Assembly: GCA_902789175.1 (NCBI GenBank)
Contig: CADANF010000004.1
Location: 35,987-99,986 of the forward strand
Source of the DNA: an uncultured Lachnospiraceae bacterium
GTDB taxonomy: Bacteria; Bacillota; Clostridia; Lachnospirales; Lachnospiraceae
Length of the DNA stretch: 64,000 nt
Direction: 5' to 3'
Position numbers and translations under genes: made by a program. The notes under the pieces are model-generated. The model searched no databases and was not told the DNA's origin. It was given only the letters and a program-made list of their open reading frames with translations. Shown one piece after another: positions 44,163-52,636 of this stretch (position 1 is the stretch's first letter; each line of letters opens with the position of its first letter).

Positions 44163-45362
44163 ATGAGGAAAAAACTTTTGGCGGCAATACTATGTACAGG
44201 TATTGTGATGTCAACGTTAGTTGGGTGTAAAGCGGGTAATAAGGGAAATAATGAGCAGAGTACTGCAGCCAGTCAGACTGAAGAGACAAGCGGTAATGAG
44301 ACCAGTGAAAATGACGCCACAAAAGGTGCGGCAACGGGAATTGATGCAAGTAATATTAATGGGGGAGGTACTTCAAAAAATGAAGCTATAAATCATGAGA
44401 CTGAGGAGAGTCTTAAGGAATATTTTGCAAACTATACATCTATAAAACAGGCAAAAACGAAAGAAAGCCATTATACATTTAATTTGAGAGCTATGAATAA
44501 TCTTGAAAAGGAATGCGGTATTGAAGATATTGAAAAATACTGGAATGGTTTTATCGATGCTTTGCTGGAAGGACGCACAGAATTTGAATGTCCTGATAAA
44601 GAGGTATTTAGCTACATTTATTATGTTCTTATACCGGATAATCTGCCTGCTGTGGGTGAGTGGCTGGATATGCCATGGGATAAGGAAGTAGAAGGTGGTA
44701 CGGTACATTTTACTTATAAAATCTCAACGGAAGAATTGAAAGAAAAAATCGAGGTACAAAAAAATGAAACCGAGAAGATTTTAAATGAAGTTCTCGAGGA
44801 TGATTATTCCGATTTTGAAAAGGCATTAGCTTTGTATATTTATTTTCAGGACAACTTTTACTATTACGAAGATTCTTCTGTATGGGGCGGGGTGATGCAT
44901 GTATTAAAAAATAAGAGCGGAATTTGCGGAGAATTTGCACAGACATACGTCTATCTTCTGACTCAGGCGGGTGTTGATGCGGGAACTGTTTCTAATAATG
45001 GGCATTGCTGGTCCATAGTCAGGATAAAGGGAAAGTATTATCATATCGATACTACCTGGGGACTGGGGCAGACAGATCTGGCTCATTTTATGCAGACAAA
45101 ATCCCAGAAGTTGAATACTAATAATGGTGGATGGAAAGATGCAATAGATTGCTGGATTGCGGATTTTAAAGCAAGTTATGGCAGGTTTTATCCGGATAAT
45201 GAATTTGATGATGAGGATGACAGCTGTGCAGCACTTTGGGGTTACTATAGTAAAATAAAGTGGAACAGGGAAGAAAAGAGATTATATATTTACAGCGAAT
45301 ATAACGAAGCGAATGAATATGCTCCTAAAATAACTGAGTTTGATTATAGTAAATTTGAGTAA
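44163..45362 (+). CDS. lipoprotein with transglutaminase-like domain
   Basis: A 399-aa protein. The signal peptide ends in lipobox LVGC (C22 lipidated), followed by a Ser/Thr/Asn/Glu linker to about 75. The transglutaminase/protease-like core shows Cys in SGICGEFAQ (about 256), His in NNGHCWS (about 281) and Asp in YHIDTTWG (about 296). It is likely a cell-surface protease-like or cross-linking enzyme. The gene end is duplicated just past the stop. Confidence 0.88.
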   Translation: MRKKLLAAILCTGIVMSTLVGCKAGNKGNNEQSTAASQTEETSGNETSENDATKGAATGIDASNINGGGTSKNEAINHETEESLKEYFANYTSIKQAKTKESHYTFNLRAMNNLEKECGIEDIEKYWNGFIDALLEGRTEFECPDKEVFSYIYYVLIPDNLPAVGEWLDMPWDKEVEGGTVHFTYKISTEELKEKIEVQKNETEKILNEVLEDDYSDFEKALALYIYFQDNFYYYEDSSVWGGVMHVLKNKSGICGEFAQTYVYLLTQAGVDAGTVSNNGHCWSIVRIKGKYYHIDTTWGLGQTDLAHFMQTKSQKLNTNNGGWKDAIDCWIADFKASYGRFYPDNEFDDEDDSCAALWGYYSKIKWNREEKRLYIYSEYNEANEYAPKITEFDYSKFE

Positions 45363-45385
45363 AAATAATAGTAAATTTGAGTAAA
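45348..45385. repeat. 19-bp tandem duplication across the lipoprotein stop codon
   Basis: ATAGTAAATTTGAGTAAAA, which holds the stop, recurs at once downstream with one small difference. Confidence 0.85.
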
Positions 45386-45393
45386 AAAAATTG

Positions 45394-45424
45394 TTGACTC
45401 CTACGTTACGTAATAGTTTATATT
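45394..45424 (+). promoter_or_regulatory. MerR-type promoter with 19-bp spacer
   Basis: TTGACT at 45394-45399 and TATATT at 45419-45424 are 19 bp apart. The spacer holds the dyad CTACGTTACGTAATAG. Over-long spacers with a central dyad are the signature of MerR-activated promoters. The next gene is a MerR regulator, so self-control is likely. Confidence 0.8.
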
Positions 45425-45443
45425 AAAGTTACACGAGGCAAAG

Positions 45444-45498
45444 CTTTACATAAAAGTGAACCATAGTCCCGGGGGCAATGGTCCACTTTTATGTAAAC
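45444..45498. repeat. 55-bp palindrome, copy 2 (forward centre), in the merR leader
   Basis: Outer arms TTTACATAAAAGTG / CACTTTTATGTAAA have changed on both sides together relative to other copies. It lies between the MerR-type promoter and the merR start. Confidence 0.93.
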
Positions 45499-45542
45499 TA
45501 AAATGGCGTGCCTAATGTGATTTTCTCAAGGAGGAAACGGAT

Positions 45543-46274
45543 ATGATGAAGATAAATGAAGTAAGTAAGCTTTCGGGAGTGAGTATACGCACCCTCCAGT
45601 ATTACGACAGTATAGGCTTATTAAAACCTGCAGGATATACTGACGCAGACTACAGACTGTATGACGATGCAGCCATTGAAAGATTACAAATGATACTTCT
45701 TTTCAAAGAATTGGAATTTCCTTTAAAGGATATAAAAAAAATCATTGATAGTCCTTCTTTCGATAAGAAAAAGGCGGTGGAACAGCAGATAGAACTTCTG
45801 ACGCTAAAGAGAGAACACATCGACAATCTTCTTAATCTGGCTCGTGGAATAAAAGAGATAGGAGTTAATAAAGTTATGGATTTTACAGCATTTGATAAAG
45901 AGAAAATAGATGAATATGCAAAAAAGGCAAAGGAAACCTGGGGAAATACCGAGGCTTATAAAGAATATGAAGAAAAAAGCAAGGGCAGGACTGACGCGGA
46001 TAATAAGAACCTGATGAAGGACCTTATGCTTATCTTCACTGAGTTTGGAGGCATGAAGGAAATGGATCCTTCTGATGAAATTCCTCAAAAACAGGTTAAA
46101 AAGCTTCAGAATTTCATTTCTAAGAATATGTATAACTGTACAAATGAGATCCTTTCAGGGCTTGGCAAATCCTATGCTGCAGAGGGTGAAATGAGAGATA
46201 ATATCGATAAAGCTGGTGGCGAGGGCACAGGCGTATTTGCCTCAAAAGCAATCAGTATTTATTGCGCGAGATAA
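45543..46274 (+). CDS. MerR-family regulator with TipAS-type domain
   Basis: A 243-aa protein. The N-terminal MerR helix-turn-helix (KINEVSKLSGVSIRTLQYYD, residues 3-22) and wing are followed by a dimer helix and a C-terminal TipAS domain (TWGNTEAYKEYEEKSKGRT; KAISIYCAR). TipA-type regulators bind thiopeptides and other drugs and activate their own promoter. AAGGAGG precedes the ATG by 7 bp. The self-type promoter with a 19-bp spacer lies 119 bp upstream. Confidence 0.92.
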   Translation: MMKINEVSKLSGVSIRTLQYYDSIGLLKPAGYTDADYRLYDDAAIERLQMILLFKELEFPLKDIKKIIDSPSFDKKKAVEQQIELLTLKREHIDNLLNLARGIKEIGVNKVMDFTAFDKEKIDEYAKKAKETWGNTEAYKEYEEKSKGRTDADNKNLMKDLMLIFTEFGGMKEMDPSDEIPQKQVKKLQNFISKNMYNCTNEILSGLGKSYAAEGEMRDNIDKAGGEGTGVFASKAISIYCAR

Positions 46275-46284
46275 CTCATACTAA

Positions 46285-46339
46285 GTTAACATAAAAATGA
46301 GCCATAGTCCCGGGGGCTGTGGCTCATTTTTATGTTAAC
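46285..46339. repeat. 55-bp palindrome, copy 3 (forward centre)
   Basis: Stem GAGCC / GGCTC replaces the usual GGACC / GGTCC on both sides, a compensatory change. Ten bp after the merR stop. Confidence 0.95.
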
Positions 46340-46546
46340 TATGTGGTGAGGAGATTGTTTTTATGGGGAGGCTTGGTAGGATATACATATCGTGAAGTCT
46401 TTCAAATTAAAATTTATGATTACAGAAATGTAAGATTGCGTAATGTTAAAATGACGATTTAATTCTTAGGATTTTATATTATGTACATGTAAGGTGAAAC
46501 AAACAAATGAAACAAAAATACATTTATTATAAAGGAGATAACGATC

Positions 46547-46771
46547 ATGAAAAAATCAATCAAAATTTTAACAATCACACTTGTAGCTATTCTTGTTGGA
46601 TTTGTGTTAGAATCTATTCAGGCAAAGGCATTATACAGCGGAGCAGACTTTACAGGAGCTTTAACTGCAAATATAGTTATTCTTTTAGCAACAATTTCTG
46701 CTGATAAAATGGAAAAGACTAAAAAAATAAAGAATTCAAAAAAGCTTCTTTATGTAGCGAATGCAAAATAA
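46547..46771 (+). CDS. 74-aa membrane protein
   Basis: MKKSIKILTITLVAILVGFV begins a first membrane helix; a second (GALTANIVILLATISADKM) follows, then a basic tail. AAAGGAG is upstream of the ATG. It overlaps an in-frame alternative start of the nuclease gene. Function unknown. Confidence 0.7.
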   Translation: MKKSIKILTITLVAILVGFVLESIQAKALYSGADFTGALTANIVILLATISADKMEKTKKIKNSKKLLYVANAK

Positions 46772-46787
46772 AAGCAGGCGGGACGTT

Positions 46788-47627
46788 ATGGGCAACAATA
46801 GAGATAAACGTAAATACAAAAGAATAAAAGTGATACATAGAAGTAGCATAACGTTAATACTTATGCTACTTTCTTTTGCTTTGGCGAAGGAATATTACAA
46901 AGAAAATGAAAAAGAAAGAGCCAAAGATACTATCCTCCTGCAGGATGAAAATGTGAAAGATGCAGGAGATTCAATTGGATTATTGAAGGATGAAAATAGG
47001 GAAGATTCATTTTCAGGCAGTTTGGTAGAAAAACATCCGGAAATGATATCTGAATATAGCGGTAGCATTTATGTGGAGCTTAATAATAATATTCCGGAAT
47101 TTTCAAAGCGGGATTTAGAGGAAAAAACGGGCGAGGAATATTATGAGCAAGACATTCTGGGGAGATGCAGAGGGGCATATGTTTTGCTGGACAAAAGCAT
47201 GATGCCGAAAGAAAAGAGAGGACCGATTGGTCAGATCAAGCCTAGCGGTTGGAAGCAGGCTAAATATCCGGGGGTAGTTGAATCAAATCCGCCATATCTC
47301 TACAACAGGTGCCATCTTGTGGCCTATGGGCTGTCGGGGCAGAATGCCAATGAGCGTAATCTAATAACGGGGACGAGGTATTTTAATGTAAATGGCATGC
47401 TGCCATTTGAGGAAAAGGTGATGAAATATCTGGAAGAAAATGATTCTCATGTTCTTTACCGGGTAACGCCATATTTTAAAGGTGATGAACTGATTTCAAG
47501 AGGCGTTGAAATGGAAGCTTATTCTGTTGAAGATAATGGGGCAGGTGTGTGTTTCCACGTTTTTATATATAACGTGCAGCCGGGGATAAGCATAGACTAC
47601 AGTACAGGTGAAAGCCGGCAGGAATAA
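46788..47627 (+). CDS. membrane-anchored or secreted DNA/RNA non-specific endonuclease
   Basis: About 279 aa from ATG 46788 (ATG 46761 is in frame). One N-terminal helix (SSITLILMLLSFALA) anchors or exports it. The catalytic region NRCHLVAYGLSGQNANERN fits the DRGHL-type His-Me endonucleases of family Endonuclease_NS_2, with the catalytic His and metal-binding Asn. Likely used for nucleic-acid scavenging or against DNA outside the cell. It is followed 6 bp after its stop by palindrome copy 4. Confidence 0.85.
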   Translation: MGNNRDKRKYKRIKVIHRSSITLILMLLSFALAKEYYKENEKERAKDTILLQDENVKDAGDSIGLLKDENREDSFSGSLVEKHPEMISEYSGSIYVELNNNIPEFSKRDLEEKTGEEYYEQDILGRCRGAYVLLDKSMMPKEKRGPIGQIKPSGWKQAKYPGVVESNPPYLYNRCHLVAYGLSGQNANERNLITGTRYFNVNGMLPFEEKVMKYLEENDSHVLYRVTPYFKGDELISRGVEMEAYSVEDNGAGVCFHVFIYNVQPGISIDYSTGESRQE

Positions 47628-47633
47628 AATTTA

Positions 47634-47688
47634 GTTAACATAAAAATGGACCACTGCCCCCGGGACTATGGTCCATTTTTATGTTAAT
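47634..47688. repeat. 55-bp palindrome, copy 4 (reverse centre)
   Basis: Centre GCCCCCGGGA, the reverse complement of copies 1-3, so the element is inserted in the other direction. The right end is GTTAAT. Confidence 0.94.
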
Positions 47689-47837
47689 CAGGCTGTCCTC
47701 ATGGCTCGTTTTATGTTAAAATTAATTCAGATATGAAAAAATGTGAAAATATGTAAGGCGTTTTAGATATTTAAGATATGAAAGATATGTAACATACTTG
47801 AGATATCTAAGAATTGTTAAGAAAGGTTTTTTGAAAA

Positions 47838-48563
47838 ATGCTGATAAAATACAGAATTTATATTGTAGCATTATTTTTAATCTTATTTTCGATACCAGTA
47901 ATGCTTATTTCAATTTTAAACAAAAACCCGAATGTTGCCAGGAAAATGATAATATTGATAATTATATGTCTTGCATATTTATTCATTGATGTTCTTGTCT
48001 TAGGCCCGGTTTTAAATGTAGGATTAGATTTTATACTTATTTTGTTTTATCTGGCTGGAGTCGTAAGCGGCGCAGTTTATATAATATCCATAGTGATCAA
48101 TATTGTAAAGAAGGTCAAACACAGCGGACAGCTTGAAAATGGATTCGGTTTCGATAAAGCTTGTAATATTATTATCGCATTGGTGATTATTTTTCCTATT
48201 GTCTTTATATCAAGCAGAGTGATAAGAGACTTAGTGGTTGTTAAAAACAGTGATATGATTCTTATTCTTCATTCCAGTGGAAATGGTACCATCGGATCAG
48301 GTGAAGACTTTGCTTATGCTGTTAAGGGTGATAAATGCAGGCAGTTTGACTTATACATTGACTATAATATTGAGAAGATTTTGCCTGATGGTTTTAAAGA
48401 ATTTGGTTCAAGGGGTGATGAAGCCTCTGCGGGAGGATATAAAGTATCTGTTAAAAATAGTGAGATAAGAATATGGAATGGTGAACAAAAGATATTTGAG
48501 TATGATCATCATAACGGAAGATATTTTAATATTTCACTAACGGAAGCATATATTAAAAAATGA
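47838..48563 (+). CDS. membrane protein of unknown function
   Basis: 241 aa. Four membrane helices in the first 125 residues (for example YIVALFLILFSIPVMLIS and IIIALVIIFPIVFISS), then an extracytoplasmic-type domain of about 110 residues (ILHSSGNGTIGSGEDFAYAV). No family recognised. Confidence 0.7.
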   Translation: MLIKYRIYIVALFLILFSIPVMLISILNKNPNVARKMIILIIICLAYLFIDVLVLGPVLNVGLDFILILFYLAGVVSGAVYIISIVINIVKKVKHSGQLENGFGFDKACNIIIALVIIFPIVFISSRVIRDLVVVKNSDMILILHSSGNGTIGSGEDFAYAVKGDKCRQFDLYIDYNIEKILPDGFKEFGSRGDEASAGGYKVSVKNSEIRIWNGEQKIFEYDHHNGRYFNISLTEAYIKK

Positions 48564-48693
48564 AATTGAAACTGTTCTAAAAAATTGTAATTTGGAAAAT
48601 ACTCTAAAATGACACCGGCTGGAATTGTATTTGAAAGATATGGTAAATTTAAAAGCAGCCAGGAGTATATTGTGGGGGGAGAAAAGTAAGTTG

Positions 48694-48921
48694 ATGGGAT
48701 TCTTTAAAAAAAAAGCTACATTAAAATCATTTAAATCATATGATAAAGAAAATCAAAAACCTGCGATAAGAGCAAGCATTTGTACCGGTGAGAAGGTGGC
48801 AGGTTTTATCAATGTGCACACCAAAGAATTTACAGATGTGATGCTCATAAGAAATAGCAGCGATCTGGAATTATTTAAGCAGGAGTATGATATTAAAGAA
48901 GATATAGATGTCATTTACTAA
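48694..48921 (+). CDS. 75-aa conserved-looking small protein
   Basis: MGFFKKKATLKSFKSYD starts it; then PAIRASICTGEKVAGFINVH, a pattern I have seen in small Lachnospiraceae proteins of unknown role. GGGGGGA lies 13 bp upstream (TTG 48691 is also possible). The stop codon TAA is fused to palindrome copy 5. Confidence 0.65.
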   Translation: MGFFKKKATLKSFKSYDKENQKPAIRASICTGEKVAGFINVHTKEFTDVMLIRNSSDLELFKQEYDIKEDIDVIY

Positions 48922-48967
48922 AAAATGAGCCATAGTCCCGGGGGCATTGGCCCATTTTTATGTAAAC
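48921..48967. repeat. 55-bp palindrome, copy 5 (forward centre, left end lost)
   Basis: The left GTTAACAT is missing: the element begins at AAAAATGAGCC directly on the stop codon of the preceding gene. Right end TTTTTATGTAAAC is kept. Confidence 0.92.
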
Positions 48968-49003
48968 TAAAATGATATAGCTCAATTAAAAAGGAGAAAA
49001 ATT

Positions 49004-49513
49004 ATGTGGGAAATGGATTATGACAAGGCAGCTAATGTGTGGATTGAAAGAGACAAGGGCATAGTTGCTATGGAAAATGATGCTTTAAAGGAAAGGATTG
49101 AGAAGTTTATTCAGGGACATAACACCTGTGCATTAGCTACAGCAAATGCTGACATGGTAAGAAATACTCCTATTGAGTATATGTTTTTTGATGGAGCATT
49201 TTATCTTCTTTCTGAAGGCGGATTAAAGTATAAATGTCTTAAAGACAATAAGAAAGTAGGAATCGCGATATTTGAATCCTTCAGCGGATTTGGAAAATTA
49301 AAGGGACTTCAGGTAGAGGGAGAGGCTTATATGATAGAGCCATTTTCAGAGGAATATCTTAAAGCTATCGAAGTTAAGAAGATTCCGGTAGAGGGAATGA
49401 AACGTCTTCCGATGCCTTTAAATCTTATTAAAGTTGTTCCAAAGGCATACGACTATCTTGAGTCAGAGCTTAAAAATGAAGGCTTCGGAGGAAGGCAGCA
49501 TCTGGATCTGTAG
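49004..49513 (+). CDS. pyridoxamine 5'-phosphate oxidase-fold protein
   Basis: A 169-aa flavin-binding split-barrel protein: FIQGHNTCALATANADMVRN, EYMFFDGAFYLLSEGG, and GLQVEGEAYMI follow the PNPOx-like pattern. Probably binds FMN or F420-like cofactors; the substrate is unknown. AAGGAG is 8 bp before ATG. Its 3' end is duplicated downstream. Confidence 0.85.
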   Translation: MWEMDYDKAANVWIERDKGIVAMENDALKERIEKFIQGHNTCALATANADMVRNTPIEYMFFDGAFYLLSEGGLKYKCLKDNKKVGIAIFESFSGFGKLKGLQVEGEAYMIEPFSEEYLKAIEVKKIPVEGMKRLPMPLNLIKVVPKAYDYLESELKNEGFGGRQHLDL

Positions 49514-49566
49514 TGAAGGAATCACATGGCTTCGGAGGAAGGCAACACTTGGATCTGTAGTGAAGG
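49489..49566. repeat. tandem duplication of the PNPOx gene 3' end
   Basis: GGCTTCGGAGGAAGGCA and GGATCTGTAGTGAAGG, which hold the last codons and stop, recur from 49530 with small differences. Confidence 0.85.
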
Positions 49567-49631
49567 CAGATCTGAAATTTGGTGAAGGGTTTATTTAATA
49601 TGTAGTATTTTTCATAAAGGGGGGAATTTTT

Positions 49632-50369
49632 ATGAAATATAGAGAATATGGATTTGGCAAAAAACATTCTATAATTTTGCTTCATGGTGGTGGGCTTTCA
49701 TGGTGGAATTACAAGGAAGTAGCGGAGATACTTCAAAACAAATACCATATTATCCTTCCTATTCTTGATGGACATGCGGACAGCGACAATCCATTTAGCT
49801 CAATAGAGGACAACGCCGAGGAGATAATAGAATTTATTGATGAGTATCTTGGTGGAAAAGTCTTATTCATAGGTGGTCTTTCTCTTGGGGCACAGATCCT
49901 TCTGGAAATGTTATCTCAAAGAAGTGACATCTGTAAATTTGCTATTGTAGAGAGTGCGGTAGTTATTCCATCCAAACTTACCAATGCGCTGATCGGTACA
50001 GCCTTAAATCTTAGTTATGGACTAATAAAATATGAGCGTTTTGCAAGAAAACAGTTTGATGCTTTGCATATTAAAGATGAGCTGTTTGATGATTATTACA
50101 GGGATAGTTGTGCCATTTCAAAGCATGACATGAAACAATTCCTTAAGGCTAACAGTTCGTATACCCTTAAGAAATCTGTAAGAAAAACAAAGGCCATTGT
50201 AAGGATTTATGTTGGATCTAAGGAGAATTCGGAAATAATCCAGTCCGCAGAATTGATTTCTAAAACTATTCGTTGTCCGATGATGATAATGAATGATATG
50301 TATCATGGGGAATTTTCATTAAACCACGCCAGTGATTATGCAAAAGCTATAGAGAATATGGTAAAATAG
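49632..50369 (+). CDS. alpha/beta hydrolase
   Basis: A 245-aa protein. The oxyanion-hole strand IILLHGGGLSWWNY, nucleophile elbow GGLSLGAQ (Ser at about 85) and a late histidine in YHGEFSLNH give a full catalytic triad. Cytosolic. Substrate unknown. GGGGGGAA precedes the ATG. Confidence 0.88.
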   Translation: MKYREYGFGKKHSIILLHGGGLSWWNYKEVAEILQNKYHIILPILDGHADSDNPFSSIEDNAEEIIEFIDEYLGGKVLFIGGLSLGAQILLEMLSQRSDICKFAIVESAVVIPSKLTNALIGTALNLSYGLIKYERFARKQFDALHIKDELFDDYYRDSCAISKHDMKQFLKANSSYTLKKSVRKTKAIVRIYVGSKENSEIIQSAELISKTIRCPMMIMNDMYHGEFSLNHASDYAKAIENMVK

Positions 50370-50399
50370 CATATCTTATAGCATAAAGAAGGGCTTAAA

Positions 50400-51338
50400 A
50401 TGAATTACGAAAATGAAACTGATAATACATTTAATATAAAAGCGGGGGATAATGCCAGGTACACTTCAAAAGAAATGTCACCCCCTGTGTATAACGCCGA
50501 ATACACTTCGCAGGAATCTACAAGCTCAGCGGCAGAGAGATTGCAGGAAAAAAGAAATGAAGTTTTCAAATCAATGCTTCTTGTTATGGTCGGAGTGCTT
50601 CTGCTTTTCCTTCCACCAGTAGGAATAGCAGTGATCGTTATAGCATTTCTAAAAATGTCAAAAGCACAGAAAGAGATGAAAGGACTTTATAAGGAAGCCT
50701 TCGTTCGTGAGCCATTAGCTAACAATTTTCAAAATGTCATTTATGAACCAGAAAATGGATTTTCTGAGAATTATGTAAGAGATTTTCAACTTTGTAAAAT
50801 GGGAAATACATTTCATTCCGAGGACTATATCAAAGCAAGTTATAAGGATATTGATTTTGAAGTTTCTCAGGTTTGCGTAAGATATGTAGATAATTCAGAT
50901 GACAATAACTATTCAAAGACATATTTTGATGGAAGAATGATGGTCTTTAGTTTCCCTGAAAAGCTGGTATCACAGGTTGCAGTATTCAGCAGGAAATTTA
51001 AAGAAAGGTCAGAAAGCATTAAGAAGCAAAAAAAGGATAAAGTCCAGTTGGAGAATGTGCAGTTTAATAAAGAATTTGATGTATATTCACCGGTGGGGGA
51101 AGATGCATTTTACCTTATAACGCCACATTTTATGGAACATTTGCAGGAATTATGCAGAAAGCATCAGAGCGTTGCGATGAACGTAGTGGGAAATAAAATA
51201 GTTCTTGCCTTTAACGAGCCGGGAAATAATGCTTTTGATTCAAGCGCAGCAGTAGGAAAGCTGGATTACGATAAAGAAATGCAAAAAGTTCAGGCTGAAA
51301 TAGATGATATAAAGAACTTTATATCGCTTGTTAGATAG
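50400..51338 (+). CDS. DUF3137-like membrane protein
   Basis: A 312-aa protein. A polar N-terminus (1-55) is followed by one or two membrane helices (MLLVMVGVLLLFLPPVGIAV) and a cytoplasmic domain similar to DUF3137 (YIKASYKDIDFEVSQV; GRMMVFSFPEK). The C-terminus is a short coiled coil. The final G of the TAG stop is the first base of palindrome copy 6. Confidence 0.75.
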   Translation: MNYENETDNTFNIKAGDNARYTSKEMSPPVYNAEYTSQESTSSAAERLQEKRNEVFKSMLLVMVGVLLLFLPPVGIAVIVIAFLKMSKAQKEMKGLYKEAFVREPLANNFQNVIYEPENGFSENYVRDFQLCKMGNTFHSEDYIKASYKDIDFEVSQVCVRYVDNSDDNNYSKTYFDGRMMVFSFPEKLVSQVAVFSRKFKERSESIKKQKKDKVQLENVQFNKEFDVYSPVGEDAFYLITPHFMEHLQELCRKHQSVAMNVVGNKIVLAFNEPGNNAFDSSAAVGKLDYDKEMQKVQAEIDDIKNFISLVR

Positions 51339-51392
51339 TTAACATAAAAATGGACCTAGGTCCCGGGGGCAGTGGTCCATTTTTATGTTAAC
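51338..51392. repeat. 55-bp palindrome, copy 6 (forward centre)
   Basis: Starts on the last base of the upstream stop (TAG + TTAAC). Stem GGACC / GGTCC, inner part unpaired (TAGG against CAGT). Ends GTTAAC. Confidence 0.95.
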
Positions 51393-51424
51393 GTTAGTTC
51401 GAGGATCAGGGAGTAGATATTAAT

Positions 51425-52546
51425 ATGCAACAGGAAAATAACAGAGAAAAAGTCATAGTAAAAGTAAGCGTGATAGGGATTCTGGCAAATGTATTTCTGG
51501 CCGGATTTAAAGCAGCAATAGGATTGATCAGTAATTCCATCGCCATTGTACTTGATGCAGTAAACAATCTGTCGGATGCGCTTAGTTCCGTGATTACTAT
51601 TATCGGCACAAAGCTGGCAAGCCGCGAGCCGGATAAAAAACATCCTTTTGGATATGGAAGAATAGAATATTTAAGTTCCCTGGTGATAGCAATCATTGTG
51701 CTTTACGCAGGGCTGACATCATTCATAGAATCATTAAAAAAGATCTTTAAACCGGAGAAACCGGAGTATTCAATAGTTTCACTGATTATCGTTGGTGTGG
51801 CAGTGCTGGTAAAGATAGGACTGGGACTTTATGTAAAAAAAACCGGAGAAAGGGTAAATTCTTCTTCCCTTGTAAATTCGGGAAAAGATGCACTTTTGGA
51901 TTCGGTAATTTCTTCAGCAACGCTGGTGGCTGCCATGGTATTTACATTTGCGGGCGTATCTCTTGAGGCATATCTGGGTGCTGTTATATCCCTTGTGATT
52001 TTAAAAGCTGGATTTGAGATGCTTTCCGAAACAATATCAAATCTCATCGGTGAGCCGGGAGACGTGCAGCTGATAAAGGATATTAAAAAGACGGTAGTAT
52101 CATTTGACGAGGTAAAAGGGGCATACGATCTGATACTTCATAATTATGGGCCTGAAACTTACAATGGTTCAATTCATGTAGAGGTGGATGACAAATGTTC
52201 CATCACCAGGCTGGATGAGCTGACAAGAAGCATAATGAAAGAGGTTTACAAGAAACACGGTGTGATCCTTACTGCTGTTGGAGTTTATTCTATCAATACC
52301 GAGGATGAGAAGGTAAAATCTCTTAAAAAGGAGATAGAGGAAATTGTTCTTTCTCATGAGTTTGTAAAGCAGCTTCATGGATTTTTCTACAGTAAAAATG
52401 ATAACTCCATCCGTTTCGATGTGGTTATAAGTTTTGATGCACCAAGCAGACAGGCCGTTTTTAAGGATATAATAAACGACCTGCAATATAAATATCCGGA
52501 TGTGGAATTTGCTTTATCAATGGATATGGATTACGGAGAACTATAA
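51425..52546 (+). CDS. cation diffusion facilitator transporter
   Basis: A 373-aa CDF protein that exports divalent metals (Zn, Mn, Fe or Cd) using protons. Six membrane helices lie in 1-210; metal residues fit the family (SIAIVLDAVNNLSDALSSV with D-x3-D, KHPFGYGRIEYLSS, and SGKDALLDSVISS). A cytoplasmic tail contains two ferredoxin-like domains, the second (from about 290) extra. Flanked by palindrome copies on both sides. Confidence 0.93.
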   Translation: MQQENNREKVIVKVSVIGILANVFLAGFKAAIGLISNSIAIVLDAVNNLSDALSSVITIIGTKLASREPDKKHPFGYGRIEYLSSLVIAIIVLYAGLTSFIESLKKIFKPEKPEYSIVSLIIVGVAVLVKIGLGLYVKKTGERVNSSSLVNSGKDALLDSVISSATLVAAMVFTFAGVSLEAYLGAVISLVILKAGFEMLSETISNLIGEPGDVQLIKDIKKTVVSFDEVKGAYDLILHNYGPETYNGSIHVEVDDKCSITRLDELTRSIMKEVYKKHGVILTAVGVYSINTEDEKVKSLKKEIEEIVLSHEFVKQLHGFFYSKNDNSIRFDVVISFDAPSRQAVFKDIINDLQYKYPDVEFALSMDMDYGEL

Positions 52547-52554
52547 CTCGAGAA

Positions 52555-52609
52555 GTTAACATAAAAATGGACCATAGTCCCGGGGGCTATGGTCCATTTT
52601 TATGTCAAC
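52555..52609. repeat. 55-bp palindrome, copy 7 (forward centre)
   Basis: The best-paired copy: GGACCATAG / CTATGGTCC is perfect. Right end ATGTCAAC. It lies between the CDF gene and a converging gene, where it can end both transcripts. Confidence 0.96.
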
Positions 52610-52636
52610 CACATTGAGCAGTGGCAAGAGCTTTTT

